Source of the DNA: RYN-230 sp963768945
GTDB taxonomy: Bacteria; Actinomycetota; Actinomycetes; Streptosporangiales; Streptosporangiaceae
Reading direction: 5' to 3'
Assembly: GCA_963768945.1 (NCBI GenBank)
Contig: CAVYJW010000004.1
Span: forward strand, 1 to 64,000
DNA: 64,000 nucleotides
The notes beneath the pieces are model-generated. The model made no database searches, was not told where the DNA came from, and saw only the letters and a program-made list of their open reading frames with translations. Every line of letters begins with the position of its first letter. Within the stretch, counting starts at the first letter, position 1. The translations under genes were made by a program, and so were the position numbers. Positions 60,377 to 64,000 of the stretch are shown here, one piece after another.

Positions 60377-60880
60377 TCATGTGGTCGGCTCCGGACGGCC
60401 CGGCTGCTCGCCGCCGCGTTCCTTGATGTAGGTTTCGGTCGGCACCATCACCTTGCGGCGGAAGACGCAGACCAGGGTGCCATCCTGCTTGCAGCCGCGG
60501 GTCTCGACGTGGACGATGCCCCGGTCGTTCTTCGACTTGGACGGCCATTTGCCGAGCACGGTGGTCTCGCCGTAGATGGTGTCGCCGTGGAAGGTCGGCG
60601 CCACGTGTTTCAGCGACTCCACCTCCAGGTTGGCGATGGCCTTGCCCGAGACGTCCGGCACGGACATGCCGAGCAGCAGGGAGTAGATGTAGTTGCCCAC
60701 CACCACGTTCTTGCCGAAGTCGGTGGTCTGCTCCGCGTAGTTCGCGTCCAGGTGGAGCGGGTGGTGGTTCATGGTCAGGAGGCAGAACAGGTGATCGTCG
60801 TATTCGGTGACGGTCTTCCCGGGCCAGTGCTTGTAGACCGCCCCGACCTCGAATTCCTCATAGGTACGCCCGAACTGCAT
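60377..60880 (-). CDS. mch: MaoC-family dehydratase, probable mesaconyl-CoA hydratase
   Basis: A 167-residue hotdog-fold protein. The MaoC motif region is NHHPLHLDANYAEQT near residue 40, with the hydratase-type His and Asp; FGRTYEEFEVGAVYKHWPGKTVTEYDDHLF precedes it. The upstream part of the reading frame to 60943 is Arg/Pro-rich and not conserved. ATG 60880 follows GAGGAGGACACGCAG, a strong ribosome binding site. In the ethylmalonyl-CoA pathway this enzyme hydrates mesaconyl-CoA to beta-methylmalyl-CoA; the flanking mcl and ecm genes support this role. Confidence 0.82.
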   Translation of the reverse strand: MQFGRTYEEFEVGAVYKHWPGKTVTEYDDHLFCLLTMNHHPLHLDANYAEQTTDFGKNVVVGNYIYSLLLGMSVPDVSGKAIANLEVESLKHVAPTFHGDTIYGETTVLGKWPSKSKNDRGIVHVETRGCKQDGTLVCVFRRKVMVPTETYIKERGGEQPGRPEPTT

Positions 60881-60893
60881 CTGCGTGTCCTCC

Positions 60894-61886
60894 TCAGGTC
60901 TGCGGGGGCTCGAACTTCGAGGTGCGCTGCATCCCCGCGGCACGGCCCTTGCCCGCGATGACCAGGGCCATCTTCCTGGAGGCTTCGTCGATCATCTCGT
61001 CGCCGAGCATGGCCGACCCCTTAGCCCCGCCAGCCTCCGAGGTGCACCAGTCGTAGGCGTCCAGGATCAGCTCCGCGTGGTCGTAGTCCTCCTGCGAGGG
61101 CGAGAAGATCTCGTTGGCGGCGACGATCTGGTCCGGGTGCAGCACCCACTTGCCGTCGAAGCCCAGGGCGGCGGCCCGCTGGGCAACCTCGCGATAGCCC
61201 TCGTGGTTGCGGATCTGCAGGTAGGGGCCATCGATAGCCTGCAGGTCGTGGCTGCGGGCCGCCATCAGAATGCGCATCAGGATGTAGTGGTAGGCGTCCG
61301 CCGGGTAGCCGGGTGGCTGCTCGCCGACCACCAGCGACTTCATGTTGATCGAGGCCATGAAGTCGGCGGGGCCAAAGATGATGGTCTCGATCCGCGGCGA
61401 GGAGGCCGCGATCGCGTCGACGTTCACCAGGCCCAGGGCGTTCTCGATCTGGGCTTCGATGCCGATCCGGCCGACCTCGAAGCCCATCGTCTTCTCGATC
61501 TGGGTGAGTAGCATGTCGAGCGCAATGACCTGGTTGGCGTCCTGCACCTTCGGCAGCATGATGCAGTCCAGGTTAGGGCCAGCCCCCTCGACCACCGTGA
61601 TCACATCACGGTAGGTCCAGTGGGTGGTCCAGTCGTTCACCCTGACGACGCGGGTCTTGCCGCCCCAGTCGCCGTTGTTCAACGCGTCGATGATGGTGTG
61701 CCGGGCACTCTCCTTGACCAGCGGCGCACAGGCGTCCTCGAGGTCCAGGAACACCTGGTCCGCAGGCAGGCTCTGCGCCTTCTCCAGGAAGCGCGCGCTG
61801 CTGCCGGGGACAGCCAGGCATGACCGGCGGGGGCGTATGCGTTTCGTCGGGAGAGCTGAGGCGGTGGTCATGTCGGGTCGCGCCAT
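60894..61886 (-). CDS. mcl: CoA-ester lyase, probable L-malyl-CoA/beta-methylmalyl-CoA lyase (Mcl)
   Basis: About 330 residues of the HpcH/HpaI-CitE family. RRSCLAVPGSSARFLEKAQ at the N-terminus, DLEDACAPLVKESAR (the metal-binding Glu/Asp region), RVNDWTTHWTYRDV and IGIEAQIENALGLVNVDAIA with the key Glu, then IFGPADFMASI and VLHPDQI. The enzyme cleaves beta-methylmalyl-CoA to glyoxylate and propionyl-CoA and also handles malyl-CoA. Start: ATG 61886 or 61871 precede the conserved sequence; an upstream extension to 62084 is Arg/Pro-rich and overlaps ecm. The gap to ecm is about 125 bases; mch follows after 13 bases. Confidence 0.85.
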   Translation of the reverse strand: MARPDMTTASALPTKRIRPRRSCLAVPGSSARFLEKAQSLPADQVFLDLEDACAPLVKESARHTIIDALNNGDWGGKTRVVRVNDWTTHWTYRDVITVVEGAGPNLDCIMLPKVQDANQVIALDMLLTQIEKTMGFEVGRIGIEAQIENALGLVNVDAIAASSPRIETIIFGPADFMASINMKSLVVGEQPPGYPADAYHYILMRILMAARSHDLQAIDGPYLQIRNHEGYREVAQRAAALGFDGKWVLHPDQIVAANEIFSPSQEDYDHAELILDAYDWCTSEAGGAKGSAMLGDEMIDEASRKMALVIAGKGRAAGMQRTSKFEPPQT

Positions 61887-62010
61887 CCTTTGCAGGTTAC
61901 GGAGGTTGTCGGCAGGCTCGGTGCGGGACGGACGGTAAGGCTCAGGATGCGCCGCCGGGCGGGCCGCAGCCAAGCGTGTCCCATGCCGCGCCCCGTCCTT
62001 CCCGGCACAG

Positions 62011-64000
62011 TTAAGCCGTCCCAGCCAGGCTGCCAGGCCGGCTCTGCCACGGCTGGAGCTTGTTGGCGAGCCGGATCTCGTCAACGATGCGGCCGATGAT
62101 GGTAGTGATGCCGAAGTCCTTAGGAGTGAAGACAGCGGACACCCCCTGGGCGCGCAGGGATTCGGCGTCGGCCGCCGGGATGATCCCCCCGACCACCACC
62201 GGGAGGTCCTCCGCTCCGGCCTGGCGCAGCCGGCGCAGCACCTCAGGCACTAGCTCGCCGTGCGAACCGGAGAGGATGGACAGTCCGACGCAGTGCACGT
62301 CCTCGGCGACCGCGGCGGCCGCGATCTGTTCCGGGGTGAGCCGGATGCCCTGGTAGATCACCTCGAACCCGGCGTCGCGGGCCCGCAGCGCGATCTGCTC
62401 GGCGCCGTTGGAGTGCCCGTCCATGCCAGGCTTGCCTATCAGCAGCCGCAGCCTGCCTGCCCCGAGCTCCTCGGCGGTGGCGGCTACCGCCGCGCGGACA
62501 GCGACCAGCTCCCCGCCCGCCTCGGCGGCCACTGCCGCCGGGGCGCCGCTGACACCGGTGGGTGCCCGAAACTCGCCGAAGACGTCCCGTAGCGCGAAGG
62601 ACCATTCGCCGGTGGTCACGCCCGCCCGGGCGCAGGCCAGGCTGGCCGCCATCAGGTTGGCGTCGTCCTGCGCGGCGTCGGCCCTGAGCCGGTCCAGTGC
62701 GGCGAGCACCGCGGTCTCGTCACGCTGCTTGCGCCACTGCGCCAGGTTGGTCAGTATCCTTCGCTCAGCGGCCGGGTCAACCTGCTGGACTGCGGCTTCG
62801 AGGTCGGCGGTGAGCGGATTGGGCTCGGTGGTCCTGTAGCAGTTGACGCCTACGACCTTGTCCTCGCCCGACTCGATTCTGCTGTGCCTGGCCGCGAGCG
62901 AGGCCACGAGCTGGGCCTTCAGGTAGCCGGACTCCACCGCCGGTATCACCCCGCCCATGGCCAGCACCTTAGCGATTTCCGCCTCGGCGCCCGCCAGCAG
63001 TTCCGCGGTCTTGCCCTCCACCACTGGCGAGCCGTTGAACAGGTCGCCGTACTCGAGCAGGTCCGACTCGAAGGCGAGCACCTGCTGGATGCGCAGGCTC
63101 CACTGCTGGTCCCAGGGCCGCGGCAGGCCCAGCGCCTCGTTCCAGGCCGGGAGCTGCACAGCCCGCGCCCGAACGTCCCTGGACAGCGTGACGGCCAGCA
63201 TCTCCAGGACGATCCGCTGGATGTTGTTCTCCGGCTGGGCCTCGGTCAGGCCCAGTGAGTTCACCTGGACGCCGTAGCGGAAGCGGCGGCTCTTAGGATC
63301 GGCGATGCCGTACCGCTCCTTCGTGACCTTCTCCCAGAGCCGGGCGAAGGCCCGCAGCTTGCACATCTCCTCGACGAACCGGACACCCGCGTTGACGAAG
63401 AAGGAGATCCGCGCGACGACATCGCCCATCTGCCCCTGCGGTACCTGCCCGGAGTCCCGGACGGCGTCCAGGACGGAGATCGCGGTGCACATCGCGAACG
63501 CGACCTCCTGCACCGGGGTGGCCCCGGCCTCCTGGAGGTGGTAGCTGCAGACATTGATCGGGTTCCACTTGGGGAGGTGGGTGACTGTGTAGGCGATGAC
63601 ATCGGTGGTGAGGCGCATCGACGGACCAGGCGGGTAGACGTAGGTCCCGCGGGATAGGTACTCCTTGACGATATCGTTCTGGATGGTCCCGGTGAGCTTG
63701 GTGATGTCGGCGCCCTGCTCCTCGGCAACGACCTGATAGAGCGCCATCAGCCACATCGCGGTGGCGTTGATCGTCATCGAGGTGTTGGTCTGCTCCAGCG
63801 GGATTCCGTCGAAGAGGGTGCGCATGTCGCCGAGGTGCCCGACCGGGACGCCGACCCGGCCGACCTCGCCGCGGGCGAGGACGTGGTCGGCGTCGTACCC
63901 GGTCTGGGTGGGCAGGTCGAACGCGACCGACAAGCCAGTCTGGCCCTTGGCGAGGTTGCGACGGTAGAGCGCGTTGGACTCTGTTGCAGATGAGTGCCCC
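62011..64000 (-). CDS. ecm: Ethylmalonyl-CoA mutase-type B12-dependent mutase (partial)
   Basis: About 663 visible codons; the first part lies beyond the right edge, where the frame still reads SNALYRRNLAKGQTGLSVAF. The large TIM-barrel domain includes FDLPTQTGYDADH, TMTINATAMWLMALY-like SMTINATAMWLMALYQVVAEEQG and RGTYVYPPGPSMRLTTDVIAY. The C-terminal cobalamin-binding domain holds the DxHxxG motif as KPGMDGHSNGAEQ, followed by SGSHGELVPEVL and VVVGGIIP. Together with mcl, mch and an acyl-CoA dehydrogenase this fits Ecm (MeaA) of the ethylmalonyl-CoA pathway rather than methylmalonyl-CoA mutase, which usually has a separate small subunit. crotonyl-CoA carboxylase/reductase (ccr) is expected just outside the window. 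Confidence 0.85.
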   Translation of the reverse strand, partial: GHSSATESNALYRRNLAKGQTGLSVAFDLPTQTGYDADHVLARGEVGRVGVPVGHLGDMRTLFDGIPLEQTNTSMTINATAMWLMALYQVVAEEQGADITKLTGTIQNDIVKEYLSRGTYVYPPGPSMRLTTDVIAYTVTHLPKWNPINVCSYHLQEAGATPVQEVAFAMCTAISVLDAVRDSGQVPQGQMGDVVARISFFVNAGVRFVEEMCKLRAFARLWEKVTKERYGIADPKSRRFRYGVQVNSLGLTEAQPENNIQRIVLEMLAVTLSRDVRARAVQLPAWNEALGLPRPWDQQWSLRIQQVLAFESDLLEYGDLFNGSPVVEGKTAELLAGAEAEIAKVLAMGGVIPAVESGYLKAQLVASLAARHSRIESGEDKVVGVNCYRTTEPNPLTADLEAAVQQVDPAAERRILTNLAQWRKQRDETAVLAALDRLRADAAQDDANLMAASLACARAGVTTGEWSFALRDVFGEFRAPTGVSGAPAAVAAEAGGELVAVRAAVAATAEELGAGRLRLLIGKPGMDGHSNGAEQIALRARDAGFEVIYQGIRLTPEQIAAAAVAEDVHCVGLSILSGSHGELVPEVLRRLRQAGAEDLPVVVGGIIPAADAESLRAQGVSAVFTPKDFGITTIIGRIVDEIRLANKLQPWQSRPGSLAGTA

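Noticed and set aside
1..64000. tRNA, rRNA, CRISPR, attachment sites, riboswitches
   Set aside because: I scanned by eye for cloverleaf ends, regularly spaced repeats and cobalamin or SAM riboswitch cores and saw none that I could support.

Overview
The window is about 64 kb of very GC-rich DNA. It has overlapping GTGA/ATGA gene junctions, GTG/TTG starts, XRE and BlaI-type regulators, a NarL-type two-component pair, a complete-looking mycofactocin precursor and ethylmalonyl-CoA pathway genes. Together these point to a GC-rich actinomycete, probably from the Streptosporangiales or a related filamentous lineage. The lineage is inferred from gene content only. I saw no tRNA, rRNA or CRISPR array.

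Layout. (1) 0.1-13.5 kb is a patchy regulatory and accessory region: two large XRE regulators with TPR-like C-termini, a GNAT acetyltransferase, a frameshifted NUDIX gene, an RsbW-like ATP-binding protein, an NB-ARC/TPR protein, an APC permease, a DUF1707 membrane protein, and a BlaI/M56 protease pair with a clear inverted-repeat operator. It also holds gene remnants: an XRE N-terminus and an aldehyde dehydrogenase N-terminus. (2) 13.5-29.2 kb is a catabolic island. A carboxylesterase and a divergent AraC regulator precede a tight six- or seven-gene operon whose order and subunit sizes match the acetophenone carboxylase operon apcABCDE-bal: HyuA, small zinc-ribbon subunit, HyuA, HyuB, fifth subunit, feruloyl-CoA-synthetase-type ligase. 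A thiolase follows, with a convergent SDR and an aldehyde dehydrogenase. The predicted chemistry is ketone + CO2 -> beta-ketoacid -> beta-ketoacyl-CoA -> acyl-CoA + acetyl-CoA. (3) 29.4-37.8 kb is an alcohol-oxidation locus like the mycobacterial mno locus. One arm is dhaT-type Fe-ADH, MnoS-like kinase and MnoR-like regulator. The convergent arm is NDMA-type methanol dehydrogenase (mno/mdo), MoxR ATPase, VWA protein and an MftM-like methyltransferase. (4) 38.1-48.8 kb is a mycofactocin cluster: mftA, mftB, mftC, two FadH/OYE flavoenzymes, an ETF alpha/FixC/FixX/ETF beta redox module, and mftF. The usual mftD and mftE are not here. (5) 48.8-59.0 kb holds glycogen metabolism (two glgX, a broken glgB, a CBM48 protein) with an adenylate kinase and a methylmalonyl-CoA-decarboxylase-like crotonase carrying an extra N-terminal helical domain. 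(6) 59.0-64.0 kb is a minus-strand ethylmalonyl-CoA pathway operon: ecm (running off the right end), mcl, mch and an acyl-CoA dehydrogenase, probably methylsuccinyl-CoA dehydrogenase.

How the parts could work together (inference). Mycofactocin-dependent dehydrogenases oxidise primary or secondary alcohols, and the OYE/ETF/FixCX module passes electrons from reduced mycofactocin to the quinone pool. The aldehyde dehydrogenase or the ketone carboxylase operon handles the carbonyl products. The acetyl-CoA released is assimilated by the ethylmalonyl-CoA pathway or stored as glycogen.

Caveat. Four genes carry frameshifts (NUDIX, mftC, etfA, glgB). Three of the glgB lesions are small insertions at TCGACC-containing sites. 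These may be assembly errors rather than true inactivation, and they should be checked before concluding that any pathway is broken.
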